From an uncultured Alphaproteobacteria bacterium (GTDB lineage: Bacteria > Pseudomonadota > Alphaproteobacteria > HIMB59 > GCA-002718135), in the NCBI GenBank assembly GCA_902616075.1, contig CACMRK010000008.1:1-32018 (forward strand): a DNA stretch of 32,018 nucleotides, written 5' to 3'. Under the pieces are notes generated by a model. That model was not told the origin of the DNA. It saw nothing but the letters and a program-made list of their open reading frames with translations, and did no database searches. Position numbers and translations under genes: made by a program. Shown here piece by piece: positions 25,501 through 32,018 of this stretch (positions are counted from its first letter, which is position 1; every line of letters begins with the position of its first letter).

Positions 25501-25785
25501 ATGTATATTATCATGGAACAGAACAAAGTAATTTCGCCTTGCATTAGCGTATGTAAAACTGACCCAATCTCAGGGTATTGCTACGGTTGTGGTAGAACCA
25601 ATGAAGAAAAAGATATTTGGAAAGATGAAAATACTTCTAATGAATGGAAACAAAATAATTTATCTGAACTAAAATCTAGGTTTTCAGATTGGCAGTTAAA
25701 AGCATTTGAAGAATCTTATAAATCAAAAGTTGAAACAGGTTTATCTCTTATCAAAAAAAAATTAGCAGAAAATCGTAAAAATTGA
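25501..25785 (+). CDS. DUF1289 family small cysteine protein
   Basis: The 94-residue product contains the DUF1289 signature: SPCISVCKTDPISGYCYGCG, followed by RTNEEKDIW. Its four Cys suggest a metal or Fe-S site, but the function of the family is unknown. Two in-frame ATGs are possible, at 25501 and 25513; the second gives MEQNKVISPC, closer to the domain start. Neither has a clear ribosome-binding site. The stop TGA overlaps the TTG start of the next gene, so the two are probably translated together. Confidence 0.85.
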   Translation: MYIIMEQNKVISPCISVCKTDPISGYCYGCGRTNEEKDIWKDENTSNEWKQNNLSELKSRFSDWQLKAFEESYKSKVETGLSLIKKKLAENRKN

Positions 25786-26345
25786 AAAGTCTAATAATAT
25801 TTGTTTTTATTTTATTTTTTTCATTCAATCTTCAATCTCAGAATACAATGATACTTGATAACTTAGAAACACCCGGAATTTCTTCTCAAGGTCAAAATTG
25901 GGCCTTTTTTACTGATGGAGTAATGGGTGGATTATCTCAGGGTAAAGCGATCATATCAAAAGTTAATGATGTTAATTGTTATCATATGACAGGAAATGTC
26001 ACGACTGAAAATAACGGTGGTTTTATTCAAATAAGAAATCAATTAAAACCTTCAATATCAACAGAAGAGTTTGAGGGTGTTTATTTTAAAGTGTTTGGTA
26101 ATAATGAAGAGTATTCAATTCATGTAAGAACCGCTTTGACGATGGCTCCATGGCAATATTATAAATATAGTTTTAAAACTAATTCTGAGTGGACAGTAAT
26201 AAAAGCACCCTTTAGCGAATTTAAAAAATCAAATGCATATCAACCAAAAAAGTTAGTTGGTCAGAGTATTAAAACATTAGGGCTAGTTGCTGGATTTAAA
26301 GATTTTCAAGCAGATATTTGTTTATCAGAAATTGGCTTTTATTAG
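25782..26345 (+). CDS. Secreted CIA30-domain protein
   Basis: A 187-residue protein starting at TTG 25782, which overlaps the previous stop. Residues 1-19 form a signal peptide (KSLIIFVFILFFSFNLQSQ), so it should be exported. The rest matches the CIA30/NADH:ubiquinone oxidoreductase intermediate-associated protein 30 domain: FFTDGVMGGLSQGK near the start, a beta-rich galactose-binding-like fold, and VAGFKDFQADICLSEIGFY at the end. The mitochondrial CIA30 assembles complex I, but an exported bacterial homologue is unlikely to do the same job; its role is unknown. It is convergent with truA (4-nt overlap, TTAG). Confidence 0.82.
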   Translation: MKSLIIFVFILFFSFNLQSQNTMILDNLETPGISSQGQNWAFFTDGVMGGLSQGKAIISKVNDVNCYHMTGNVTTENNGGFIQIRNQLKPSISTEEFEGVYFKVFGNNEEYSIHVRTALTMAPWQYYKYSFKTNSEWTVIKAPFSEFKKSNAYQPKKLVGQSIKTLGLVAGFKDFQADICLSEIGFY

Positions 26346-27076
26346 TAATCTATTTTTAATAAATATAATCCTTCAGGTGGTGCAGTAACTCCTGCATATT
26401 CTCTTTTTTTGGATTGAATAATTTCTGAAATAGATTTTTCTATTTTATTTAATCCTATATCAACCAGTGTACCCACCATGATTCTAACTTGAGAATGTAA
26501 AAAGGATTTAGCTGATATTAAAAAATTTATTTCATCATGATTAAAATTTATATCTAGTGAATTAATAGATTTAATTGGTGATTTCGATTGGCAATTTATT
26601 GACCTAAAAGCAGACAAATCAAATTTGCCTATAAATTGTTGTGATTGTTTTATTATTTTTTCAGCATCTATTTTTTTATGTACACACCAAACTTTGTTTT
26701 GCTCTAACGTAATTGGTGATCTTCTATTTAAGATCTTGTATTCATACCATCTCAATTTTGCTGAAAATCTTGAATTAAAATCTTTATCCACTTCTTCAGC
26801 ATGTAAAATAGATATGGGTTGGGGTCTTAGATAATGATTAATGCCATCTCTAATAGTATCAGTATCAAAATGTTGCTCTAATTCAAAATTAGCCACTTGT
26901 CCTCTTGCATGAACGCCTGCATCTGTTCGACCAGCTCCAAAAAGTGTTATTTTTTGTTTTGATAGTTTTTCTATAGCCTCTTCAACCAATTGTTGAACGG
27001 AAGGACCATTTTCTTGACGTTGCCAACCAACATAATTAGTTCCATCATATTCTAATGTTATTTTGTAATTAGGCAT
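26342..27076 (-). CDS. truA: tRNA pseudouridine(38-40) synthase
   Basis: It isomerises uridines 38-40 of tRNA anticodon arms. The 244-residue protein has the catalytic Asp in FGAGRTDAGVHARGQ (about residues 46-60), the N-terminal KITLEYDGTNYVGWQRQ, and FLHSQVRIMVGTLVDIG near the C-terminus. All are family hallmarks and the length is standard. It overlaps fmt upstream by 8 nt, so translation is coupled within the def-fmt-truA unit. Confidence 0.97.
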   Translation of the reverse strand: MPNYKITLEYDGTNYVGWQRQENGPSVQQLVEEAIEKLSKQKITLFGAGRTDAGVHARGQVANFELEQHFDTDTIRDGINHYLRPQPISILHAEEVDKDFNSRFSAKLRWYEYKILNRRSPITLEQNKVWCVHKKIDAEKIIKQSQQFIGKFDLSAFRSINCQSKSPIKSINSLDINFNHDEINFLISAKSFLHSQVRIMVGTLVDIGLNKIEKSISEIIQSKKREYAGVTAPPEGLYLLKIDY

Positions 27077-27992
27077 TTATTACTTCATTAACCTTAAAAC
27101 TATATCCCCGAAGAAAATCATCTTTAGAAATAGCATTTTTGCCTTCTCTTTGTAAAATTAGTGGTTCAATACTTCCATCATTGCACCCAATATCAAATGT
27201 CTCGTTAAGAATTGTCGATGCATTACCGTTAGAGTTTGATTTTCTTGCTTTAATGATCTTAATTCTTTCATTTTGTATAGTAAACCAAGCACCAGGTTTA
27301 GGTGAATGTGCCCTTATAAGATTTAAAACTTCATTTACAGATTTATTAAAATTAATTTTTCTATTTAGTGAAGAAATTTTATTTGCATAGGTTGCATAAT
27401 GATCATCCTGATCAGAATAAGAAATTTTTTTATCAAATATAAGAGGAATAGTGTCCACTAATAATTTGATTCCAACCTCTGTTAATTTTTGACTTAATTC
27501 ATTTTTATTACAATCATCTTCTATATCTACTTTTTTTTGATTAATAATTGGTCCAGCATCTAATTTTTCAATTAGCTGTATTATTGATATACCAGTCTCT
27601 TTATCGCCATTCATTAAAGAATGTTCTATTGGGGCTGCACCCCTCCATCTAGGCAACAAAGAGACATGGATATTGATACAACCAAATGTTGGTAAATCTA
27701 AAATATCTTTTGGCAATATTTTACCGTATGCCATGACAATAATTAAATCAGGATTTAATTTTTTCACTGTCTCAATAGTATCTTTATCAAAAGTATTTGG
27801 ACAAAAAACCTCAATTTTATTCTTACTTGCAAGTTGATGGACTTCAGATTCAATTATTTTCATTCCTCTAGATTTCTTTTTTGGGGGTTGTGAAAATACT
27901 GCGGAAATTATGAAATTACTTTTAATTAAAGCCTCAAGATAGTCAGAGGCTATTTTAGGTGAACCCATAAAAATTATTTTCTTATTATTCAT
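27069..27992 (-). CDS. fmt: Methionyl-tRNA formyltransferase
   Basis: It formylates initiator Met-tRNA using 10-formyltetrahydrofolate. The 307-residue protein contains the catalytic Asn-His-Asp set in INIHVSLLPRWRGAAPIE and EKLDAGPI, the N-terminal FMGSPKIA, and a C-terminal OB-like domain starting near residue 205 with SPKPGAWF. Its ATG overlaps the def stop by 1 nt, the usual def-fmt pairing that couples formylation with deformylation. Confidence 0.97.
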   Translation of the reverse strand: MNNKKIIFMGSPKIASDYLEALIKSNFIISAVFSQPPKKKSRGMKIIESEVHQLASKNKIEVFCPNTFDKDTIETVKKLNPDLIIVMAYGKILPKDILDLPTFGCINIHVSLLPRWRGAAPIEHSLMNGDKETGISIIQLIEKLDAGPIINQKKVDIEDDCNKNELSQKLTEVGIKLLVDTIPLIFDKKISYSDQDDHYATYANKISSLNRKINFNKSVNEVLNLIRAHSPKPGAWFTIQNERIKIIKARKSNSNGNASTILNETFDIGCNDGSIEPLILQREGKNAISKDDFLRGYSFKVNEVINA

Positions 27993-28501
27993 TATTTTTT
28001 GTTTTTTAAAAATTTTTGTACTTTTTTGATCATTATATTCCTTTTTAATGAAGAAAGATAATCTACAAATAACTTTCCAGAGAGATGATCAATTTCATGT
28101 TGTAAAATCCTTGATTCCACTCCACTAACTTCTTTTGTTATTTGTTTGTTATTTTCATCTAAGTACTCGATTACTATATTTTGAGGTCTCTCAATTTCTG
28201 CAAATTGTTCAGGAAGAGATAAACAACCCTCTTCCATAACAATTTTTTCTTGAGAGTATGAAACAATATTTGGGTTAAATAATGTATATTGTGTTTCTTT
28301 TTTAGTCTCTTGATCTACAAAAAATATAGTCACAATTTGTTTAAGAATTCCAATTTGATTTGCTGCTAAACCTACACCCGGTGCTTTTATCATTATTTGC
28401 ATCATTTTTTTGGCAATTTCTTTTTCCTTAATTCCAACAGACTGAATTTTATCTGCTTTTTGGCGTAATAGTGGATTTGGTACGTAAAGTAATTTATCCA
28501 T
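27992..28501 (-). CDS. def: Peptide deformylase
   Basis: It removes the N-formyl group from new proteins. The 169-residue enzyme has all three metal-site motifs: GVGLAANQIG (residues 42-51), EGCLSLPE with metal ligand Cys93, and QHEIDHLSG with His135, Glu136 and His139. It lies 6 nt after recR and immediately before fmt. Confidence 0.97.
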   Translation of the reverse strand: MDKLLYVPNPLLRQKADKIQSVGIKEKEIAKKMMQIMIKAPGVGLAANQIGILKQIVTIFFVDQETKKETQYTLFNPNIVSYSQEKIVMEEGCLSLPEQFAEIERPQNIVIEYLDENNKQITKEVSGVESRILQHEIDHLSGKLFVDYLSSLKRNIMIKKVQKFLKNKK

Positions 28502-28507
28502 TTTTAT

Positions 28508-29107
28508 TTATGTAATTTTTTTTCTAGATTGGAATGCTGTATTTAATGTGTTTTCATCTAAGTAGTGTACTTCTCCACCCATAGGGATTCCTTGTGCAAG
28601 TCTTGTTACATTTAAATCTTTAAATTTTTCCAGTTTATCTGCAATAACAAAAGATGTTGTTTGTCCTTCCATAGTTGTACTTAAGGCAAGAATAATTTCT
28701 TTAACATTGTTTGTTTCAATTCTCTTTAGTAGATGTTCTATTTTCAATTCATCAGTTCCTATACCTTGAATCGCTGATAATGAACCGCCTAAAACATTAT
28801 AGAGGCCACGATAAAATCCTACTTTTTCTAATGTCCACAAATCTGACACATCCTCAACAACACAAATTGTTGCTTTATCCCTTTTAGGATTTGAACAAAT
28901 ATTGCATGGATTTACCATGTCTATATTTCCACATCCTGAACACTCAATAATTTTATTATAAGATAAGTTTAAACTCTCAATTAAAGGAGATAAATTTTTA
29001 TCTTTATTTTTTAATAAAAAAAGAGCAATTCTTTGAGCCGATCTTCTTCCTAGTCCTGGAAGTTTTGAAATATCGTTTATTAATTTATCTATTGGGGATT
29101 GCTCCAT
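28508..29107 (-). CDS. recR: Recombination protein RecR
   Basis: RecR works with RecO and RecF to load RecA at DNA gaps. The 199-residue protein has an N-terminal helix-hairpin-helix (LPGLGRRSAQRIALFLL), a four-Cys zinc finger (Cys56, 59, 68 and 71), a Toprim domain starting ICVVEDVSDLWTLE, and the C-terminal Walker-B-like segment VTRLAQGIPMGGEVHYLDE. It follows ybaB after 2 nt. The dnaX-ybaB-recR order is widely conserved in bacteria. Confidence 0.97.
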   Translation of the reverse strand: MEQSPIDKLINDISKLPGLGRRSAQRIALFLLKNKDKNLSPLIESLNLSYNKIIECSGCGNIDMVNPCNICSNPKRDKATICVVEDVSDLWTLEKVGFYRGLYNVLGGSLSAIQGIGTDELKIEHLLKRIETNNVKEIILALSTTMEGQTTSFVIADKLEKFKDLNVTRLAQGIPMGGEVHYLDENTLNTAFQSRKKIT

Positions 29108-29109
29108 CT

Positions 29110-29433
29110 TTAAAAAGGAAGTTTCATTCCTGGAGGTAATGGTAGACCACCTGTGAGATTTTTCATTTCTTCTTGAGCTGCAGCTTCTCCTTTTTCTTTG
29201 GCATCATTTATTGCAGCTACAATTAGATCTTCAAGTATTTCTTTCTCATCTTGTTTAATCAAGCTATCGTCAATTGAAATTCTTTTGAAAATACCTTTTG
29301 CTGTAGCTGTTAATTTAATAAGACCTCCTCCAGAAGTGCCTTCAACTTCAATATCATTTAATTTATTCTGTGCTTCAGCCATTTTCTTTTGCAGCTGTTG
29401 AGCTTGCTTCATCATATTACCTAAATTAACCAT
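29110..29433 (-). CDS. YbaB/EbfC nucleoid-associated protein
   Basis: A 107-residue DNA-binding protein of the YbaB/EbfC family. It begins MVNLGNMMKQAQQLQKKMAE, with a long helix rich in Gln and Lys, then the conserved VEGTSGGGLIKLTATAKG, and ends with the usual Gly/Pro-rich LTGGLPLPPGMKLPF tail. The start codon overlaps the dnaX stop by 1 nt, placing it between dnaX and recR as in most bacteria. Confidence 0.95.
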   Translation of the reverse strand: MVNLGNMMKQAQQLQKKMAEAQNKLNDIEVEGTSGGGLIKLTATAKGIFKRISIDDSLIKQDEKEILEDLIVAAINDAKEKGEAAAQEEMKNLTGGLPLPPGMKLPF

Positions 29434-31121
29434 TATTTCTCCTTTTTCATCTTTGGTTGATTTATATCTGTGTCATCATTATTTATTTCACCTAGTTCTG
29501 TAATAGCGTGAATTTTACTTTCAGGAAATTCTTTTAATATTTTTTTTACTTCTGGATGATTTTTCATAATTTCAATTTCTTTTTGTTGGTTAATAATATC
29601 TTCATCATACAAACTTTTTCCAAGATTGCTTGTAGATGAATGTATCTGCCATATTCTTCCAGTCCATTTAGAGATTAATTTTGCAACAGTTCTATTAAAG
29701 CCAGTGTCATTAATTTTAGATGTGTTTAGGGTAACTTCTCCTTTTTTAAAAGAGACTAACTGCACATCATTGTATAACTTAGTGTGAAGTAATCCTTCTC
29801 TATTTTTAAAAAACATATCGACAAAATGTCTGAAGTCTTCAACATGTTTTATATTTACATTTTCTTTTGGTAAAATTTCTTTTTTATTTTCATTAAAATT
29901 TAGAACTTTGTTACTTTCATTAGATTCATTTTGTAGTTCAAGATTTTTTTCTAAGGGTTCTTTTTTTACTACTTCTTTGTCCATTTTTTTAATTAGATCT
30001 TCTGGGCTGGGACCATCATGTAAATAAATAATTCTTAAAATAATCATTTCTCCATGTTGGTATAAATGAGAGCTATTTTGTAATTCTTGATACCCTTTGA
30101 ATAAAATTTGCCAGATAATATTCAGATTATTTAATGTCATTTTTGATGACAATTCAGCTCCTTTTTTTCTTTCAAATTCAGGAATGTAAATGTCATCTTT
30201 TAAATCTGGTGCTAGCTTTATTTGAACAAGAAAATGTACTACGTTTAATAGTTCATCAAATATCATTGATATATCTGCCCCTAACTCATACAACTCTTTA
30301 TACTTATTAATTGCGCCAAGGGCATCTCCTTCTAAAATAATTTCAATTAAGTTAAATATTTTTTCTCTATCAGCTAATCCCAGCATACTTATTACAGTTT
30401 GTGAATCAACTTTTTCATTTGGACTAGTTATTGCTTGATCTAATAGACTAAGACCATCTCTTACAGATCCATCTGCTGATCTTACAAGTAAAGAAATGGC
30501 ATCTAAATCTATAGCAATATTTTCTAGCTTGGAAATTTTAAGTAAATGATCAGATAAAATTTTATTTTCTATTCTATGTAAATCAAATCTCTGACACCTT
30601 GATAGGACAGTTATTGGTACTTTTTTTATTTCAGTTGTGGCAAAAATAAATTTAACATGTTCTGGTGGTTCTTCTAAAGTTTTAAGTAGAGCATTGAATG
30701 CACTTTTTGAAAGCATATGAACTTCATCAATTATAAATATTTTATAATCACCGATAACAGGTTTATATTTTACATTGTCAATTATTTCTCTTATATCATC
30801 AACGCCAGTATTAGAAGCTGCATCAATCTCAATCACATCAAGATTACTGTCGGAAGTTGTTGATTTGCACGAATCACAATTTCCACATGGTTCACAATTT
30901 TTTTTATCTCTATTCTTACAATTAATACTCATCGCTATAAGTCTAGCAGTGGTAGTTTTTCCAACACCTCTGACACCTGTTAGAATATATGCGTGAGCAA
31001 GCCGGTCATTATTAATAGCGTTTGATAGAATTTTTACTAATAATTCTTGACCAATTAAATCTTCAAATTTTTGCGGTCTGTATTTTCTAGCTAAAACTTT
31101 ATATTTTTTTTCTTCTGTCAT
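29433..31121 (-). CDS. dnaX: DNA polymerase III subunits gamma/tau
   Basis: The clamp-loader ATPase of the replicative polymerase. Starting at ATG 31121 it has 562 residues. A longer start at 31154 is rejected because it lies inside the SRP RNA gene and adds a non-family N-terminus. Seen in order: Walker A GVRGVGKTTT (about 49-58), zinc-site cysteines 68/76/79/82/85, Walker B IIDEVHML, sensor 1 FIFATTE, and SRC arginine finger VLSRCQRFD. Domain III ends near residue 370, then comes a Lys/Glu/Asn-rich linker and a short tau-specific C-terminus. A run of seven A's in the linker (29961-29967) could allow frameshifting to a gamma form. Confidence 0.95.
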   Translation of the reverse strand: MTEEKKYKVLARKYRPQKFEDLIGQELLVKILSNAINNDRLAHAYILTGVRGVGKTTTARLIAMSINCKNRDKKNCEPCGNCDSCKSTTSDSNLDVIEIDAASNTGVDDIREIIDNVKYKPVIGDYKIFIIDEVHMLSKSAFNALLKTLEEPPEHVKFIFATTEIKKVPITVLSRCQRFDLHRIENKILSDHLLKISKLENIAIDLDAISLLVRSADGSVRDGLSLLDQAITSPNEKVDSQTVISMLGLADREKIFNLIEIILEGDALGAINKYKELYELGADISMIFDELLNVVHFLVQIKLAPDLKDDIYIPEFERKKGAELSSKMTLNNLNIIWQILFKGYQELQNSSHLYQHGEMIILRIIYLHDGPSPEDLIKKMDKEVVKKEPLEKNLELQNESNESNKVLNFNENKKEILPKENVNIKHVEDFRHFVDMFFKNREGLLHTKLYNDVQLVSFKKGEVTLNTSKINDTGFNRTVAKLISKWTGRIWQIHSSTSNLGKSLYDEDIINQQKEIEIMKNHPEVKKILKEFPESKIHAITELGEINNDDTDINQPKMKKEK

Positions 31122-31131
31122 TATAATTAAT

Positions 31132-31219
31132 GGAAGGAGTTGAGACCCAAACAAGATTGTTACAGCTGCTTCTTTTCAGATCTGACTGGATTAGCAATTT
31201 ATTTGCCCTCAATCCTCCC
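31132..31219 (-). ncRNA. ffs: Small signal recognition particle RNA (4.5S type)
   Basis: On the minus strand the conserved Ffh-binding hairpin is present: AGTCAGATCTGAAAAGAAGC followed by AGC, equivalent to the E. coli GGTCAG, GNRA loop, GGAAGCAGC pattern, here with a GAAA tetraloop. The ends pair: 5' GGGAGGATTGAG (from 31219) with 3' CTCAACTCCTTCC (to 31132), giving 12 base pairs with one bulge. Inner CAAA/TTTG and ATTG/CAAT helices continue the rod. The RNA is about 88 nt. A TATATT at 31226-31231, ending 6 nt before the predicted first base, is a likely -10 element. Location just upstream of dnaX is common in Alphaproteobacteria. The exact ends are inferred from pairing. Confidence 0.92.
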
Positions 31220-31225
31220 TGTAGC

Positions 31226-31231
31226 AATATA
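31226..31231 (-). promoter_or_regulatory. Candidate -10 element of the SRP RNA gene
   Basis: On the minus strand TATATT is followed by GCTACA and then the predicted first base of the SRP RNA (G at 31219). The spacing fits a -10 box. No convincing -35 hexamer is visible at 16-18 nt upstream. The SRP RNA is separated from the pheA stop by 54 nt. Confidence 0.4.
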
Positions 31232-31273
31232 ACATTAATGTAAATAAAATATAAATAGACTTTTTAAAAAATC

Positions 31274-32018
31274 CTATTTTTTCCTGAATGAAGATTTCTC
31301 ATATACTCCAAGGATTTCTATCTTCTTACAAAAAAATTTCATCTCTTCTAATGCTAATTTTACAGATGTATTTTCAGGATGTCCCTCAAAATCTATATAA
31401 AATTGCGCAACATCAAAACCCTGTGGGTGAATGTAACTCTCAAGCTTAGTTATATTAACACCATTACTAGCAAATCCACCAAGACATTTGTACAAAACTG
31501 CTGGAATACTTCTAACAGTAAATACTAATGTTGTAAGGATATCCTTTGTTTCTGGATTAATATCTAATAAATTTTTTTGCATAACAAGAAACCTAGTTAC
31601 GTTATTTTGAGTATCTTGGAAATTTTTTTCTAATATATCAAGATCGTATATATTAGCAGCAAGTTCAGATGCGATAGCTCCATCTTCAATATTATTTAAC
31701 TCTGAAATTAATTTAGCAGATCCAGCTGTATCAGCTTCAATAATCATTTGCTTATCTAATTTTAAAATTTTGTTTCGACATTGGGCAATTCCCTGTTCAT
31801 GACTTCTTATTCTTTTAATATCTGAGATTTTCGCACCTCTAATTCCAAGTAAGTTATGATTTACTTCATGAAAATATTCATAAGTTATTTTTAAATCAGA
31901 GTCAGGTATCAATCTTTGAGTATCTGCTACTCTTCCTGCAAGAGAGTTTTCTATTGGAACCATTGCTGCTTCAGATTTTCCTGATCTAACATGTTCAAAC
32001 ATATCTTCAAAAGTCGCA
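31274..32018 (-). CDS. pheA: Prephenate dehydratase, 5' end cut by window edge
   Basis: It converts prephenate to phenylpyruvate in phenylalanine synthesis. The frame stays open to the right edge (ATFEDMFEHV precedes the first internal Met), so the start is outside the window. About 247 residues are visible. Dehydratase-domain motifs are PIENSLAGRV and NVTRFLVM (the catalytic TRF). A C-terminal ACT domain starts around TLVFTVRSIPAVLYKCLGGF and contains LESYIHPQG, the ESRP-like phenylalanine-binding site, so feedback inhibition by phenylalanine is likely. No chorismate mutase domain is seen in the visible part. Confidence 0.95.
   Translation of the reverse strand, partial: ATFEDMFEHVRSGKSEAAMVPIENSLAGRVADTQRLIPDSDLKITYEYFHEVNHNLLGIRGAKISDIKRIRSHEQGIAQCRNKILKLDKQMIIEADTAGSAKLISELNNIEDGAIASELAANIYDLDILEKNFQDTQNNVTRFLVMQKNLLDINPETKDILTTLVFTVRSIPAVLYKCLGGFASNGVNITKLESYIHPQGFDVAQFYIDFEGHPENTSVKLALEEMKFFCKKIEILGVYEKSSFRKK

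Noticed and set aside
31122-31154. An extra 11-residue N-terminus for DnaX from an ATG at 31154
   Set aside because: It overlaps the SRP RNA gene and does not resemble DnaX proteins, which start close to the KYRPQ segment.

Overview
The window is an A+T-rich (about 30% G+C by eye), densely packed stretch of bacterial chromosome made almost entirely of housekeeping genes. Gene content and order point to an alphaproteobacterium with a streamlined genome. The order signals are pgeF-prs-rplY-pth-ychF, petA-petB-petC, rpmH-rnpA-yidD-yidC-engB-argB, dapD-dapE, and truA/fmt/def/recR/ybaB/dnaX/SRP RNA/pheA. The very short spacers, frequent 1-8 nt gene overlaps and Lys/Asn/Ile-rich proteins suggest a marine SAR11-like (Pelagibacterales) or similarly reduced lineage; that placement is inference. 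Both edges cut a gene: pgeF at the left lacks its 5' end, and pheA at the right lacks its 5' end on the minus strand.

Layout. 1-4066 (+): pgeF, PRPP synthetase, ribosomal protein bL25, peptidyl-tRNA hydrolase and YchF. 4063-6633 (-): the three subunits of the cytochrome bc1 complex. 6729-8029: trmL and a pirin facing each other. 8067-8156 (+): a 29-residue peptide with nine cysteines that was not previously called here. 8197-11332: a zinc uptake locus, with znuA divergent from znuC-znuB-zur around a palindrome that looks like a Zur operator. 11329-13600: a short CCA/poly(A) polymerase-type nucleotidyltransferase, a PNPOx-family flavoprotein and panC. 13664-20300 (+): rpmH-rnpA-yidD-yidC-engB (ribosome and membrane-protein biogenesis) running into argB, a HAD nucleotidase, dapD and dapE (arginine and lysine/peptidoglycan precursors). 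20297-22329 (-): a two-gene unit of a 2-hydroxyacid dehydrogenase and a GT4 glycosyltransferase, the most accessory-looking part. 22533-22709 (+): an unrecognised 58-residue gene with its own promoter-like sequence and hairpin. 22723-25451 (-): an M24B aminopeptidase and a threonine dehydratase. 25501-26345 (+): a DUF1289 protein and a secreted CIA30-like protein. 26342-31121 (-): truA, fmt, def, recR, ybaB and dnaX, preceded by the SRP RNA gene (31132-31219) and pheA.

No mobile element, prophage, CRISPR array, tRNA or rRNA is visible, and no stretch over 300 nt lacks a gene. The points most worth checking are: the cysteine-rich micro-protein beside the zinc locus; the 58-aa orphan gene; cytochrome b with PNWY in place of the near-universal PEWY motif at the quinol-oxidation site; 18 consecutive Asp-Asp-His repeats in ZnuA; six convergent gene pairs that all overlap by exactly 4 nt; and a candidate slippery heptamer in dnaX. 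I found no obvious new multi-gene defence or biosynthetic system.
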